A DNA stretch of 64,000 bases from Candidatus Stackebrandtia faecavium (GCA_019112895.1 DXIM01000052.1:1-64000), one strand, 5' to 3'. Shown: positions 1 through 8,650, counted from the first letter of the stretch. Program-made: numbers and translations. The notes: a model not told the origin generated them from the sequence alone.

Positions 1-578
1 CGCCCGTAGTCGCGTTCGATTTCGGCCTGACCGAGTCCTGATCCTTGCTCCCGCGAGTCGAAAGCGCGGCGCAGCATAACCCATGACCGCACATGGACGC
101 TCAGCAACTGGATGATCGCTACCTTGGCGGATGGCTCCAGGTCCGTGTCGCGTAGTTGCCGCAATCCCATGTCGAGCCAGCTAGTGCTGTTGGGGCCGGC
201 TGGCGGACCGGCCTGTGGGAGGTCGCACAACCAATCGTGTCGCTGGATCACCTCCGCGATGGCACATGCCCATTCCCGAAGGCCCTGACGCCAGCCGGGA
301 TCGGGCACGATTCCTGGGGCAACGCCCTGGGCATGATCGGCCATCAATTCCAACAGCTCATCCTTCGAGCCCACGTGTCTATACAGCGACATCTTCGTGA
401 CGCCCAGGATTTCAGCGACTTTCGGCAGCGTGACGCCCGCCAGGCCCGACCGGTCCGCGAGCGTCACCGAGGCACGCACCACCTTGTCTATGTCGATTTG
501 AGCGGGCCGTCCCCGTTTCGACTCCGCAGATACCCGCCACAGCCTGGCAAGTTCCGTCGGCACCTGCTGATGGTTCAT
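1..578 (-). CDS. TetR/AcrR-family transcriptional regulator (3' end outside window)
   Basis: Reads leftward from an ATG at 578 and is still open at base 1, so about 192 residues are visible and the C-terminus is missing. The first 30 residues are a tail, then comes the TetR helix-turn-helix with the typical run VTLPKVAEILGV-TKMSLYRHVGSKDELL, followed by a helical ligand-binding domain starting with a PGWRQGLREWA segment. It is divergent from the DUF418 membrane protein at 675, with a palindrome in the 96-nt gap, so it probably represses that gene and/or itself. The family assignment is clear; the ligand is unknown. A GAGG about 12 nt upstream is a loosely spaced ribosome site. Confidence 0.85.
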   Translation of the reverse strand, partial: MNHQQVPTELARLWRVSAESKRGRPAQIDIDKVVRASVTLADRSGLAGVTLPKVAEILGVTKMSLYRHVGSKDELLELMADHAQGVAPGIVPDPGWRQGLREWACAIAEVIQRHDWLCDLPQAGPPAGPNSTSWLDMGLRQLRDTDLEPSAKVAIIQLLSVHVRSWVMLRRAFDSREQGSGLGQAEIERDYG

Positions 579-642
579 GTGTTGCCACCGCCTCGTTTCC
601 CAACGCGTGGACATGATGACACATGCTTTAGTATCCTTCGTA

Positions 643-661
643 TAGTTTCTCTAAGACACTA
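643..661. promoter_or_regulatory. Candidate TetR operator between divergent genes
   Basis: The 19-mer TAGTTTCTCTAAGACACTA is an imperfect palindrome: 7 of 9 base pairs match around a central T. It lies 13 nt before the ATG at 675 and 64 nt from the TetR start at 578, where a TetR dimer could block transcription of the membrane-protein gene. Seen in sequence; the role is inferred. Confidence 0.45.
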
Positions 662-674
662 ATAAGGATCGCCG

Positions 675-1937
675 ATGGTCATCTCGAAAACACTCGAAAC
701 GGAACCGCCGCGCGGAGCAATCACGCAAAGCGAACGCGCATTGGCGCCCGACCTGGCGCGCGGAGCATCGATGCTGGTCATCGCCCTTGCCAACAGCGCC
801 GTCATATTCTTCGCCACCGTCCCGGGCGTCAACCGAGAACCACACGGCGCCGAGTCCGCCTACAACCTCTTCCTCTTCACCTTCGTGCACGCCCGGGGTT
901 TGCCGCTGTTCGCCATCATGTTCGGCTACGCGCTCGTACAACAGAGCCGACGTCAAATCGAATCCGGCGCGACCACCGCCCAGACGCGCGCGGTTCTGCT
1001 GCGACGCAACGTGTGGCTTTTCATCTTCGGCGCAGTACACGGGCTCTTGTTGTTCGATGGCGACATTCTCGGCGCCTACGGCATCATCGGCGTGGCGTTC
1101 GCATTGCTCGTACTCAACCGGGGCGATCGATTCATACGGGCCGCGGGACTGGGCTACCTCTGCTTCACCCTCGCGTACCTCGTCGCGCTTGCGGCACTCA
1201 CCGCGTCAAGATGGGTGGCCGGCGACGGCACGCACGCGCCGGTTCCGGTAGCGGAGTACGCGGTGTTCAGCTCGGACAGCTATCTCGCGTCTGTTGCCAT
1301 GCGACTGGCGAACTGGCCGGTACAGACGGCGACTTTCCTGTCCCTCTTCCTGTTCATCTTCGTCGGGGCTTGGGCTGCCCGCCAGCAATTGCTCGAGCAT
1401 CCCGAATCGCACCTGGCTAAGCTTCGAATCGGTGCGATCGGCGGGCTGAGCATCTCGATCGCCGGTGGCCTACCGATGGGTCTGCACGCCGCCGGCTATA
1501 TCAGCGTCAGTGCCGAGACTGCCTTTTGGGTGAGAATGCTGTACGAAACCTCCGGGTTCTTCGGCGGCATCGGCTACGGCTGTCTGTTCGGCCTCGCAGC
1601 CACCCGACTGAAACGTCGCCCTAAAAGGAGTATCGCCGTAACCGCAATCGCCGCGCTCGGCCAACGCACGCTGAGCGGTTACCTCGCGCAGTCGATGGTG
1701 TGGATCGTTTTGGCGTCGCCTTTCCTCTTGGGCCTGACCGACATGATCACCACGAACAGTTACACGGTGGCGGCCATCGGCTTTGCTGTCTGGTTGGCGA
1801 CGGTAGTGGCGGCCTACGTGATGCATCGATACTCCTATCGCGGTCCCGCTGAACTGCTATTGCGTCGCCTCACATATCGCACCAACAACACCTCGACACG
1901 GCACGAACGCACCGGAATTGTCGGACCCCGCGCTTAG
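675..1937 (+). CDS. DUF418 (YeiB-like) multi-pass membrane protein
   Basis: A 420-residue protein with about ten hydrophobic segments. Family signs are the N-terminal LARGASMLVIALANSAV stretch, the HARGLPLFAIMFGYAL loop and a C-terminal GPAELLLRRLTY motif typical of DUF418 proteins, which resemble acyltransferase-3-like membrane proteins. AAGGA sits 6 nt before the ATG. It is divergent from a TetR regulator and is probably its target. The biochemical function of DUF418 proteins is not established; some are suspected to act in transport or envelope modification. Family call is firm, role unknown. Confidence 0.8.
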   Translation: MVISKTLETEPPRGAITQSERALAPDLARGASMLVIALANSAVIFFATVPGVNREPHGAESAYNLFLFTFVHARGLPLFAIMFGYALVQQSRRQIESGATTAQTRAVLLRRNVWLFIFGAVHGLLLFDGDILGAYGIIGVAFALLVLNRGDRFIRAAGLGYLCFTLAYLVALAALTASRWVAGDGTHAPVPVAEYAVFSSDSYLASVAMRLANWPVQTATFLSLFLFIFVGAWAARQQLLEHPESHLAKLRIGAIGGLSISIAGGLPMGLHAAGYISVSAETAFWVRMLYETSGFFGGIGYGCLFGLAATRLKRRPKRSIAVTAIAALGQRTLSGYLAQSMVWIVLASPFLLGLTDMITTNSYTVAAIGFAVWLATVVAAYVMHRYSYRGPAELLLRRLTYRTNNTSTRHERTGIVGPRA

Positions 1938-1984
1938 GATCGAGCGCATTCAGGACCCCACCGCCGATACACGCAGGAGCGATA

Positions 1985-2560
1985 ATGGTTCAAGTCGTCA
2001 TTTTCCATCACGCCCAAGGTCTCACCGCGGGAGTACAACGGTTCGCCCAGGAACTTCGGGACGGCGGACATGTCGTCGACGCCCCCGATCTATACGACGG
2101 CAACACCTTCGATTCCCTCGACGACGGGGTCGCCTACGCGCAGAAGATCGGCTTCGGCGTCATCGCGCAACGCGGCAAAGAATCGGTCGCACACCTGCCC
2201 GACCAGGCCGTATACATAGGGTTCTCGCTCGGTGTGGTGCCGGCCCAATCATTGGCGCAAACCCGTCCGGGAACGCTCGGCGCCGTACTGTGCGACGCCT
2301 GCATGCCGGTGACCGAGTTCTCCGCCGAATGGCCAGCAGACGTACCGGCCCAGGTCCATGGCATGGACGCCGATGACTGGTTCGTCGCGGGAGGCGACCT
2401 GGACGCCGCCAAGGACCTCGAACAAAGCGTCGACAATGCGCAACTGTTCCTGTATCCGGGCAACCGACACCTCTTCGCCGACAGCAGCTTGTCCAGTTAC
2501 GACGAGGCCGCAACACGGCTTCTCCTGCAACGCGTGAACCGGATGATCGACACCCTGTAA
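1985..2560 (+). CDS. Dienelactone hydrolase-family alpha/beta hydrolase
   Basis: A 191-residue single-domain hydrolase, short as usual for this family. The start HHAQGLTAGVQRFAQEL matches the DLH pattern for the oxyanion strand. The nucleophile elbow is GFSLG, so the nucleophile is Ser rather than the Cys of classical dienelactone hydrolase. An acid in the DADDWF region and His in GNRHLF complete a plausible triad. AGGAG lies 5 nt before the ATG. It follows the DUF418 gene by 47 nt on the same strand and may share its transcript. Cytoplasmic esterase or lactonase of unknown substrate. Confidence 0.8.
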   Translation: MVQVVIFHHAQGLTAGVQRFAQELRDGGHVVDAPDLYDGNTFDSLDDGVAYAQKIGFGVIAQRGKESVAHLPDQAVYIGFSLGVVPAQSLAQTRPGTLGAVLCDACMPVTEFSAEWPADVPAQVHGMDADDWFVAGGDLDAAKDLEQSVDNAQLFLYPGNRHLFADSSLSSYDEAATRLLLQRVNRMIDTL

Positions 2561-2679
2561 CCCTCCGTCGCGCATTTGCGCCGATACGGGTGGCCCATGA
2601 AATCGCCATCAGCGTCTTGCTCGGCTTGACACCAACCGCAATACTCGGTGACAACCTCGAGCAGGAAGGGCCATCCATT

Positions 2680-3513
2680 ATGGGCGATTCGGATCACCCA
2701 CCCCCGAAAACTCCACAGCGTCTGTCCACACTCACTGGAACCCGGAACCGCAGGAATAGCCGCCTGCTGGCGATAGCCACCACAACAGCGGCCGCGGCGG
2801 CAATGCTGGTCATCCCCGCCGCCTATGCGCATGCGGAACCACCGAGCGCGATACCGGCGAACCCCGAAGCCAATGACGCCATGTGGCAGCCTGCCATGGA
2901 CTACGACAAAGATGGCTGTTATGCCACGCCCGCGATCGGAGCGGACGGCACCATCGCCGAAGGCCTGGACACCTCGGGAGACCTCAACGGCGACTGCCGC
3001 GACCAGTCGGACCTCGACAACACCAACGCCTATTCGCGCTCGAAATGCGACGACAGCGGCTGGTGCGCCTACCTCTACGACATGTATTTCGAAAAGGACC
3101 AGGCCGTGCCCGGCAAAGACGTCTTCGGGCACCGCCACGACATCGAGCACATCGTGGTCTGGGTCTACGAAGGCGAAGCCGAATACGTGGCGACCTCGGC
3201 GCACGGCAACTACGACGTCCACCCCCGATCCGAAGTCCAATGGGACGGCACGCACCCCAAGATCGTGTATCACAAGGACGGGGCGCTGACTCATTGCTTC
3301 AGGCTGGCGAAAGATGGCGAAGAGCCCGAGAACCACTACGGCACTTGGCAGTATCCAGACCTCGTGAGCTGGGGCAACTACCCCGAAGGGCTCCGAGACA
3401 AGCTGACGGGCGCCGATTTCGGTGATGCCGACCTGGGCATCAAGGAGTCGGCCTTCGCCGACAACCTCGCCAAAGCGAAGCCGGACGACATCGATTTCGA
3501 CCCCGAGGGCTGA
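2680..3513 (+). CDS. Secreted NPP1/NLP-family (necrosis-inducing protein-like) protein
   Basis: 277 residues. The frame stays open upstream to 2590, but the ATG at 2680 has AGGAAGGG 10 nt before it and gives a clean secretion signal: RNRR, a 20-residue hydrophobic core, then a likely cut after AYAHA. The mature part carries GHRHDIEHIVVW (residues 150 onward), nearly the GHRHDWE heptapeptide that defines NLPs and binds the catalytic metal, plus several Cys. NLPs from plant-associated microbes lyse eudicot membranes; many bacterial members are untested. The Trp-to-Ile change in the heptapeptide is notable. Monocistronic, followed by a convergent terminator. Confidence 0.85.
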   Translation: MGDSDHPPPKTPQRLSTLTGTRNRRNSRLLAIATTTAAAAAMLVIPAAYAHAEPPSAIPANPEANDAMWQPAMDYDKDGCYATPAIGADGTIAEGLDTSGDLNGDCRDQSDLDNTNAYSRSKCDDSGWCAYLYDMYFEKDQAVPGKDVFGHRHDIEHIVVWVYEGEAEYVATSAHGNYDVHPRSEVQWDGTHPKIVYHKDGALTHCFRLAKDGEEPENHYGTWQYPDLVSWGNYPEGLRDKLTGADFGDADLGIKESAFADNLAKAKPDDIDFDPEG

Positions 3514-3540
3514 ACCGCGGTGTAGGTGCATACGAAACGT

Positions 3541-3569
3541 GCCGCGGCAGGCTCAGGCCCTGCCGCGGC
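3541..3569. terminator. Bidirectional stem-loop between convergent genes
   Basis: Perfect 11-bp arms (GCCGCGGCAGG and its complement) around a 7-nt loop, placed between the stop of the NLP gene (3513) and the stop of the importer operon (3586). There is no U-tract, as is common in high-GC actinobacteria. Confidence 0.7.
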
Positions 3570-3585
3570 GCGTTGGTATCGCACC

Positions 3586-4560
3586 TCAGTCGCCCTTCAA
3601 ATAGCTGTCGTCGATGTACTTCGAAGCATCGAAGCCACTGGCATCCCCACCGGAGACCTCGGCCCCGATCTCGGCGATGTTCGTCAAGCCTTCCTCTTTC
3701 ACGGACAAGTCCGGAGAAAAGATTTCATTACCGGCTATGAACTCGTATGCGTCCGCGGCAGCGGATTCCTCAACTCCTGCGTATTCCTGCAGGTGCGCTA
3801 TCGAGGCGTCCTTATTGGCCTCGTCAGCGAAGAATTTCGCCGCATCCGCCAAGCCCTGGGTGAACCCGGTGGCCGCTTCGGGATTCTCCTGCGCCCAAGC
3901 GTCGTTGACGATCGACGGGGTCTCCAACCAGTAGTCGTCGTACCAACCGAGCATGTTGGCACCGGCCTCTTCGGCCAAACTGTCGAACGGCGGGATGAGC
4001 AGGGCGCCGTTCACCTGGCCGTTTTGCATCGCCACGACCCGGTCGGAAGAGTTGGCGATAGCCACAGGGGTCAAGCTATCGGCGTCGACACCGGCTTGCT
4101 CCAGCATGTACACCATGAGCTCGTACGTGCCGCCTTCGACGGCGCCGGCGGTCACGTCCGCGCCCTCCAGATCAGCGACGTCTTCCACGCCCGGCGCCCC
4201 ATACAGTCGCAAGGCAGGTTTTTGAATCAAAGCGCCGGTTATCGATATCTCGGCGCCCTCATCGACGGCGCTGATGACATTGTCTCCGAGCGCAATACCG
4301 GCGTCTGCGGAGCCCGAAGACACCGCCTGGACGAGGGAAGCCGAGTTCTGCACCTGCACATCCTCGACCTCAACGTCGTGATCGGCGTAGAAACCTTCTT
4401 CCTTCGCAATAGCATGCAGCCACTGCAACGAGCCCGGACCCAAGACGGCGACCTGGACGGTGTCGTCGCCTCCCCCACCATCTTGGCCGCAGGCCGCCAA
4501 CGGCAGCGCGGTGACCATAGCCAGCACCGCGGTCACAATGGTGCGACGTCGTGAAATCAT
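3586..4560 (-). CDS. ABC importer substrate-binding lipoprotein (NMT1/SsuA/TauA type)
   Basis: 324 residues from the ATG at 4560, chosen because AAGGAG sits 6 nt upstream; a longer frame to 4620 lacks this. The N-terminus is a lipoprotein signal (RRR, hydrophobic core, LAAC with Cys24). The mature protein matches the NMT1/THI5-like periplasmic-binding fold: a start GSLQWLHAIAKEEGFYADHDVEVE and the phrase SGSADAGIALGDNVISAV. This family binds sulfonates, nitrate, pyrimidine precursors and other small molecules, so the ligand cannot be named. It is the last gene of the operon, 63 nt after the ATPase. Confidence 0.88.
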   Translation of the reverse strand: MISRRRTIVTAVLAMVTALPLAACGQDGGGGDDTVQVAVLGPGSLQWLHAIAKEEGFYADHDVEVEDVQVQNSASLVQAVSSGSADAGIALGDNVISAVDEGAEISITGALIQKPALRLYGAPGVEDVADLEGADVTAGAVEGGTYELMVYMLEQAGVDADSLTPVAIANSSDRVVAMQNGQVNGALLIPPFDSLAEEAGANMLGWYDDYWLETPSIVNDAWAQENPEAATGFTQGLADAAKFFADEANKDASIAHLQEYAGVEESAAADAYEFIAGNEIFSPDLSVKEEGLTNIAEIGAEVSGGDASGFDASKYIDDSYLKGD

Positions 4561-4623
4561 GGCTTTCTCCTTAATAGCCAAAGTTAATATGGACATCGAA
4601 TGTGCCCTTGAACAGCGCACACG

Positions 4624-5433
4624 TCATTCCAAGCCAAGACTGCGCCTCACCTCGTCTTCGATCAGCGACCAGATGTGATCCACGATCCGGCCGAACTCCG
4701 GCGTACGTTTAACGGAAAGCTCACGGGGGCGTTCGAAAGGCACCGACACGACCTCACGCACCGTCCCCGGGTGCGCAGACAAGACCGCGACTCGGTCGGC
4801 CAGATAGACCGCCTCGTCGATCTGGTGCGTCACGAACATGACTGTCTTGCGGTCCGCGGACCAGATGCTCAACAGTTCCGAAGACATGATTTCGCGGGTC
4901 TGGGCGTCCAATGCCGCAAACGGCTCATCCAGCAGCAACACCTGCGGGTCGACCGCCAGCGCGCGAGCGATGTTGACGCGCTGACGCATGCCGCCCGACA
5001 ACTGACGCGGATACTGCTGGGCGGTGGCCGACAATCCCACACGTTCCAGCTGTTGCGCGGCGAAGGCGCGCGCCCGTTTCTTCTTCATGCCGCCCAGGAC
5101 GAGGCCGTAGGCGACGTTGTCTATCACCGTGGACCACGGCATGAGGTTGTCGCTTTGGAAAACCATGGCCCGGTCCGAGCTGGGCCCCGATACTGGTTCC
5201 CCTCCGGACGTGATCGTGCCGGTCGTGGGTGTCAACATGCCGTCCAAAAGCCGCAATAGGGTCGACTTTCCGGAACCCGAGGCACCGACGACGCAGACGA
5301 ATTCGCCCGGCTCGACGGCGAGGTCGACGTTTTCCAGCGCATAGATCGGTTCTTTCGCGTCGGGGTTGAACGTCAAACCGACGTTGTCCACCTCGATCCG
5401 GCCGGGTTCGGCGCTGTTCGTGGCGTTTACCAT
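4624..5433 (-). CDS. ABC transporter ATP-binding protein (SsuB/TauB/NrtD type)
   Basis: 269 residues. Walker A is GASGSGKST (residues 50-58), the signature is LSGGMRQR, Walker B is VLLLDEP and the switch His is in VTHQ. The ATG at 5433 overlaps the upstream permease stop in a TGATG and has GGAAGGAG in the right place; a GTG 15 nt earlier would consume that site. It drives the adjacent permease and probably works only with it and the lipoprotein, giving a complete importer of one permease, one ATPase and one receptor. Confidence 0.93.
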   Translation of the reverse strand: MVNATNSAEPGRIEVDNVGLTFNPDAKEPIYALENVDLAVEPGEFVCVVGASGSGKSTLLRLLDGMLTPTTGTITSGGEPVSGPSSDRAMVFQSDNLMPWSTVIDNVAYGLVLGGMKKKRARAFAAQQLERVGLSATAQQYPRQLSGGMRQRVNIARALAVDPQVLLLDEPFAALDAQTREIMSSELLSIWSADRKTVMFVTHQIDEAVYLADRVAVLSAHPGTVREVVSVPFERPRELSVKRTPEFGRIVDHIWSLIEDEVRRSLGLE

Positions 5434-6236
5434 CAGTGCTCCTTCCACGGCGCCAAGCGGCGCTCCAACGCGGTCAACCCGATCGACGCCACGAGACCGA
5501 CAACGCCCAAAACGAGGACATAACCCAGTAGCCGTGCGGTCTGGTACGACTGGGCGGCTGCGGCGATGGCGAACCCGAAACCGGAGATGGCTCCGAAGAA
5601 TTCGGCGACGATGACGCCCACGAGCGCGCGGGCGAACGCGACCCGGATACCGCTGATGATGAACGGGACGGAGTGCGGAATCGTCACCGTGCTCAACAAT
5701 TGGATCCGGTTGGCGCCGTATGACCGTGCGGTTTCGATGAGCGCAGGTTCCGCGCTGCGCAACCCCGCGTCGGTGTTGGTGATGACCGGAAAGATCGCCA
5801 TCAGGATGACGACAGCGATCTTGCTGGAGATCCCGAAACCCAGCCCGGCGGTAAACAGCGGCGCCAGCGCCACGATCGGTAGCGAATACATTGCGGTCAG
5901 GATCGGGTCCAGGGTCTGCCGGATCGGTTTGCTGCCGGCGAGGACCGCGCCGACCACGAAACCCCCGAATACTGCCAGTGGAAACGCGATGGCGAGCTCG
6001 AGCATGGTCGTGGTGAAGTTCGTGCCGAAGTCACCCGAACGGATCTCGGCGATCAGCGCAGTGAAGACTTCGTCGAATGGCACGACCAGCAGGCGGTTGT
6101 TGATGACGTACTCGGCGGCCAGCTGCCATACCAGCAGAAAGAGGCCGAACGACAGCACCAGCCGCGTCACCGACGCGCTGCGTGTCGTACCGCCGAGCCA
6201 CGATCTGAACCCTTTCGGGCGCGCCACCGCGTTCAT
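5433..6236 (-). CDS. ABC transporter permease (SsuC/TauC type)
   Basis: 267 residues with about six membrane segments. The cytoplasmic coupling (EAA) loop is visible around residues 165-190 as ALIETARSYGANRIQLL followed by TIPHSVPFI. The ATG at 6236 overlaps the amidohydrolase stop in an ATGA, and its own stop overlaps the ATPase start, so the three genes are translationally coupled. The coupling to a hydrolase suggests that the imported compound is the hydrolase substrate or a relative. Confidence 0.92.
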   Translation of the reverse strand: MNAVARPKGFRSWLGGTTRSASVTRLVLSFGLFLLVWQLAAEYVINNRLLVVPFDEVFTALIAEIRSGDFGTNFTTTMLELAIAFPLAVFGGFVVGAVLAGSKPIRQTLDPILTAMYSLPIVALAPLFTAGLGFGISSKIAVVILMAIFPVITNTDAGLRSAEPALIETARSYGANRIQLLSTVTIPHSVPFIISGIRVAFARALVGVIVAEFFGAISGFGFAIAAAAQSYQTARLLGYVLVLGVVGLVASIGLTALERRLAPWKEH

Positions 6237-7627
6237 GAGGTTCCCAGCGGCATCGCGGCGCGTCGGCTCTGCGTGCCTTTGCCCGGCTCGCCGACCACCT
6301 TGCCGTCGGCGAAGACTGTTCTTCCGGCTACGAGAGTGCGGACCGGTAGCCCGGTGTATGTCTCGCCGGCGTACGGCGTGTAGCCGATCTTGCTGAGGAC
6401 TTCGTCGTCGGTGACGGTTTCGGTGCGGTCACAGTCGAACAAGACGAGGTCGGCGTCGGCGCCGACACTGATTTCGCCTTTGCCTTCGACGTGGAAAAGC
6501 CGCGCCGGCGAGGTCGCGCATGCGTCGATGACTCGCTCCAACGTGATCTTTTTCTGGTGTGCGGCATCCAGCAGCATCCTGGAGTAGAACTGCGTCGACG
6601 GTGTCCCGGTGTGCGCTTCCCAGCCGTTTGTCCAGCCGACCTCTTTTTCTTCGCGGGTATGTGGGGCGTGGTCTGTGGCGACGATGTCGATCGTCTTGTC
6701 CCGCAACCCTTCCCATAGGTGGGGGCCGTGATTTTCGGGCACCCAGTACGACAACGCGTATGAACCGAGGCGCTCGATGTTCTCCCACTTGTGGCCGAGG
6801 AACAACGCCCACGGGTTGATCTCAGCGGTCACCTTTTGACCATTGGCCTTGGCCTGCCTGATGAGTTCGACCGAACCGGCCGTTTGGATGTGCAGCAGGT
6901 GCAGGTGCACCCCGGTGGCGGCCTGCATCCGAAGCAAGGTCGCGATCGCGGTCTCCCAGATGAGGCCGTCGTGTGCCGCATACGCCTTCGCGTAGGCGAG
7001 GGCATCGTATTCGCCGCGGTCCCAGAATTTCTGTTCGACGTGATCCATGAGGGCCTGGTCGTGCGGGTGGACCATGAGCGGCACGTTCGCCTCGGCGCAC
7101 GCCTCCATGATCGCCAGGAGCTTGCCGTGGTCGTGGACACCGATGCCCGGCATGTGCGGGTAGTCACGGCCCGTGTCGACCACCATGAAGACTTTGAAGG
7201 CGGCGACACCCATCTGCGCCAGCTGCGGGATCTGGTCAACAATCGTTCCTGCCGGGTTGACGTTCCAGTTGACGATGGCTGAGCGTTCATACAGCTTGAA
7301 CATGTCCGACAGCACGTCGACGGTGTTCGGCGGCGGGTAGACGTTCGGCATCGCCACGGTTGTGGTCACGCCTCCGGCCGCGCATTGGGCGGTAGCGGAA
7401 CGGATGTCTTCTTTATGGGTGAATCCCGGCTCCCGATGGTGACTGTGCATGTCCACGAACCCCGGGGACAGCAGAAGCCCCGTGGCGTCGATGACTTCGT
7501 CCGCGTCGTACGGCGTGCCCGGCTGCGACAGCGCCGTGATCCGGCCGTTGTCGATCGCCACATCTGCGTCCACGATTCCGCCCGGGGTGGCGACCCTGGC
7601 TCCTGTAATAACCGTGTCGATAGCCAT
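6233..7627 (-). CDS. Cyclic amidohydrolase (dihydroorotase/hydantoinase/allantoinase superfamily)
   Basis: 464 residues from the ATG at 7627 (AAGGAG 6 nt upstream). The frame stays open to 7999 but that part overlaps the divergent LysR gene and is not used. Binuclear metal-site residues can be placed: HSH (61, 63) in DMHSHHREPG, Lys145 in GVAAFKVFM as the likely carboxylated lysine, His187/His189 in MVHPHD, His246, and Asp319 in ATDHAPH. MPNVYPPPNT replaces the MPNT-type loop of dihydroorotases. It heads an operon with an NMT1-type importer, so a catabolic or salvage role on an imported cyclic amide (hydantoin, imide, pyrimidine or similar) is more likely than pyrimidine synthesis. Confidence 0.88.
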   Translation of the reverse strand: MAIDTVITGARVATPGGIVDADVAIDNGRITALSQPGTPYDADEVIDATGLLLSPGFVDMHSHHREPGFTHKEDIRSATAQCAAGGVTTTVAMPNVYPPPNTVDVLSDMFKLYERSAIVNWNVNPAGTIVDQIPQLAQMGVAAFKVFMVVDTGRDYPHMPGIGVHDHGKLLAIMEACAEANVPLMVHPHDQALMDHVEQKFWDRGEYDALAYAKAYAAHDGLIWETAIATLLRMQAATGVHLHLLHIQTAGSVELIRQAKANGQKVTAEINPWALFLGHKWENIERLGSYALSYWVPENHGPHLWEGLRDKTIDIVATDHAPHTREEKEVGWTNGWEAHTGTPSTQFYSRMLLDAAHQKKITLERVIDACATSPARLFHVEGKGEISVGADADLVLFDCDRTETVTDDEVLSKIGYTPYAGETYTGLPVRTLVAGRTVFADGKVVGEPGKGTQSRRAAMPLGTS

Positions 7628-7689
7628 TTCACACTCCTTGGTGAGCTCGTAGCAGGGGCGGGTAAACCCCTTACCTGCGAAGCTATGCA

Positions 7690-7717
7690 TTAGATATGAC
7701 GGTTCTGTTACAACTAA
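7690..7717. promoter_or_regulatory. Candidate LysR-type operator
   Basis: Two 11-nt half sites, TTAGATATGAC and GTTACAACTAA, form an inverted repeat (8 of 11 pairs) with a 6-nt spacer. It fills most of the gap between the amidohydrolase start (7627) and the LysR start (7722), ending 4 nt before the latter. Position and symmetry fit an autoregulatory LysR activation site. Confidence 0.5.
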
Positions 7718-7721
7718 CCTC

Positions 7722-8639
7722 ATGAGTGATTCGAAGTTCGTATCAGGTGATGTCACTTTCCGTGATCTACAAATATTGCTATCAGTGGCGTCGACGGGAA
7801 GCTTCCGTTCTGCGGCAAGTCGCATGTTCACGTCCCAACCGGCGATCTCGCGTTCGATCGCGCGACTCGAACACGAGCTCGGCGTGTCTCTCCTCGAGCG
7901 CGGACCTCGAGGCGCACAGCTGACGGCCGCCGGCGTCACCGTGGTCGAGCACGCCCGGCGGATCGGCGGCATGATGACCACGCTGCGAAAAGACCTCACC
8001 GAAGGTCCAAGAGCCCGGATACGGCTCGGCGCCGCCGCGACCGCCGCGGGCTCCTATCTCGCCCCGTTCCTGGCCCAATGGATTCCCGCACACCTCGATG
8101 TCGAGATCGAGGTGATCGAGGACGGCGCGGTCAAACTCCGTGAACGACTCGCCGACGGCGAATGCGACCTCGCGATCGTCCCGCTTCCCGTGGGTGAAAC
8201 TTTCGAAGCCGAACCGCTCGCGCACCTGTCCGTATGTGCCTATTTCCCCGCCGGTCACCCACTGGATACCGGTGACACCACAATCACCGTCGACGAACTC
8301 GTACCGCATTCCTTGGTCGTCAACAACACCGGCTTCCTCGCCGGGCGCGTATTCATGCAGGAATGCGAAGCCTCCGGCCTGTTCCCCCGCATCGTGTATC
8401 GCTCAAATGTAGGCCAAACATTGGCCGCTTTGGCGGAGGCCGGGCTCGGGGTAGCGGTGTTCGGTGACACGGTCGACATGCGCGGGTTCGATCTGCGTTC
8501 GCGGCAGATGTACACCCGGGAGGGGCAGCGCATGGGGTTCGCCCTGGCGGTGGCCTGGCACCGCCGCGAAACTCCCGACTGGATCCGTGCATTCGGCACC
8601 GACCTGGCCGTTTTTGCGCGCACACAAAACGGCGGTTGA
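7722..8639 (+). CDS. LysR-family transcriptional regulator
   Basis: 305 residues. The N-terminal winged HTH occupies about residues 12-70 (FRDLQILLSVASTGSFRSAA, then SQPAISRSIARLEHELG and LLERGPRGAQLTAAG). Two periplasmic-binding-like effector subdomains follow. It is divergent from the amidohydrolase-ABC operon with a symmetrical site between them, so it most likely activates that operon in response to its substrate or product. No other gene nearby is an obvious target. Its 3' end is 11 nt from the convergent hydrolase gene. Confidence 0.92.
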   Translation: MSDSKFVSGDVTFRDLQILLSVASTGSFRSAASRMFTSQPAISRSIARLEHELGVSLLERGPRGAQLTAAGVTVVEHARRIGGMMTTLRKDLTEGPRARIRLGAAATAAGSYLAPFLAQWIPAHLDVEIEVIEDGAVKLRERLADGECDLAIVPLPVGETFEAEPLAHLSVCAYFPAGHPLDTGDTTITVDELVPHSLVVNNTGFLAGRVFMQECEASGLFPRIVYRSNVGQTLAALAEAGLGVAVFGDTVDMRGFDLRSRQMYTREGQRMGFALAVAWHRRETPDWIRAFGTDLAVFARTQNGG

Positions 8640-8650
8640 GACGGGAATGC

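Noticed and set aside
7628..7999. N-terminal extension of the amidohydrolase
   Set aside because: Overlaps the divergent LysR gene; AAGGAG and normal family length support the ATG at 7627.
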